From assembly GCA_044370335.1 (NCBI GenBank), contig JBILVS010000279.1:1-6739 (forward strand): a stretch of 6,739 nt of DNA, read 5' to 3'. A program made the translations under genes and the position numbers. This DNA is from REEB509 sp044370335. Its GTDB lineage: Bacteria; Pseudomonadota; Alphaproteobacteria; Caulobacterales; Aquidulcibacteraceae. The notes under the pieces were generated by a model, which searched no databases, was not told the DNA's origin, and was given only the letters and a program-made list of their open reading frames with translations. Shown one piece after another: positions 6,678-6,739 of the stretch. Within the stretch, counting starts at the first letter, position 1, and the number at the start of each line of letters is the position of its first letter.

Positions 6678-6739
6678 TCCCTAGGCTGGATGGGCTGGGC
6701 ATTCTATAGCCATGACCCGCAAGCTTTGCCTACACCCAG

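Noticed and set aside
6681..6739. End of an upstream minus-strand gene (such as a small terminase subunit)
   Set aside because: Two frames are open to the right edge, ending at 6704 and 6681, but only 12-18 residues are visible and neither shows a recognisable motif. A preceding gene is likely but cannot be called.
1..6739. CRISPR arrays, tRNAs, insertion sequences, attachment sites
   Set aside because: No regularly spaced repeats, tRNA-like cloverleaf, transposase motif or terminal inverted repeats were seen on reading both strands.

Overview
The window is part of a tailed-phage (prophage or phage) head and packaging module that carries two different ADP-ribosyltransferase (ART) genes. The host cannot be read directly, because there is no rRNA, tRNA or host gene. 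My best guess is a cyanobacterium. It rests on remembered resemblance of the Cys-cluster N-terminus (CX5CX3CX6C) and the small Cys protein to cyanobacterial phage-type proteins, and on heavy CTA/TAG use. No GCGATCGC (HIP1) octamer was seen, so this is an inference only.

Layout. On the minus strand, read from right to left, is a tight operon: the large terminase subunit (5298-6677), an H-Y-type ART-fold protein with a Cys-rich N-terminus (3990-5267), a 60-residue Cys protein (3818-4000), a DUF935/Mu gp29-like portal (2100-3812) and a Mu gpF-like minor head protein (1328-2107). Gaps are 30 bp or less, and two junctions overlap (11 bp and 8 bp). On the plus strand, entering from the left edge, is the C-terminal part of a second ART of the arginine-specific R-S-E class (2-1156). 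It is followed 5 bp later by a possible 61-codon gene (1162-1347) that converges on, and overlaps, the 3' end of the gpF-like gene. A run of G-tracts able to form a G-quadruplex lies at that convergent junction.

How it may work. Terminase pumps DNA through the portal, and the gpF-like protein is a minor head component near the portal. The ART between terminase and portal is placed so that it could be made with the head proteins and perhaps packaged or injected, as T4 Alt is. That is inference. The second ART could be another cargo effector or a toxin. Neither has a recognised antidote in view, although each is followed at once by an ORF of about 60 residues. No protease/scaffold, major capsid or tail gene is present, and the minus-strand cluster stops after the gpF-like gene. 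The phage is therefore either rearranged or partly degraded here, or has an unusual gene order.
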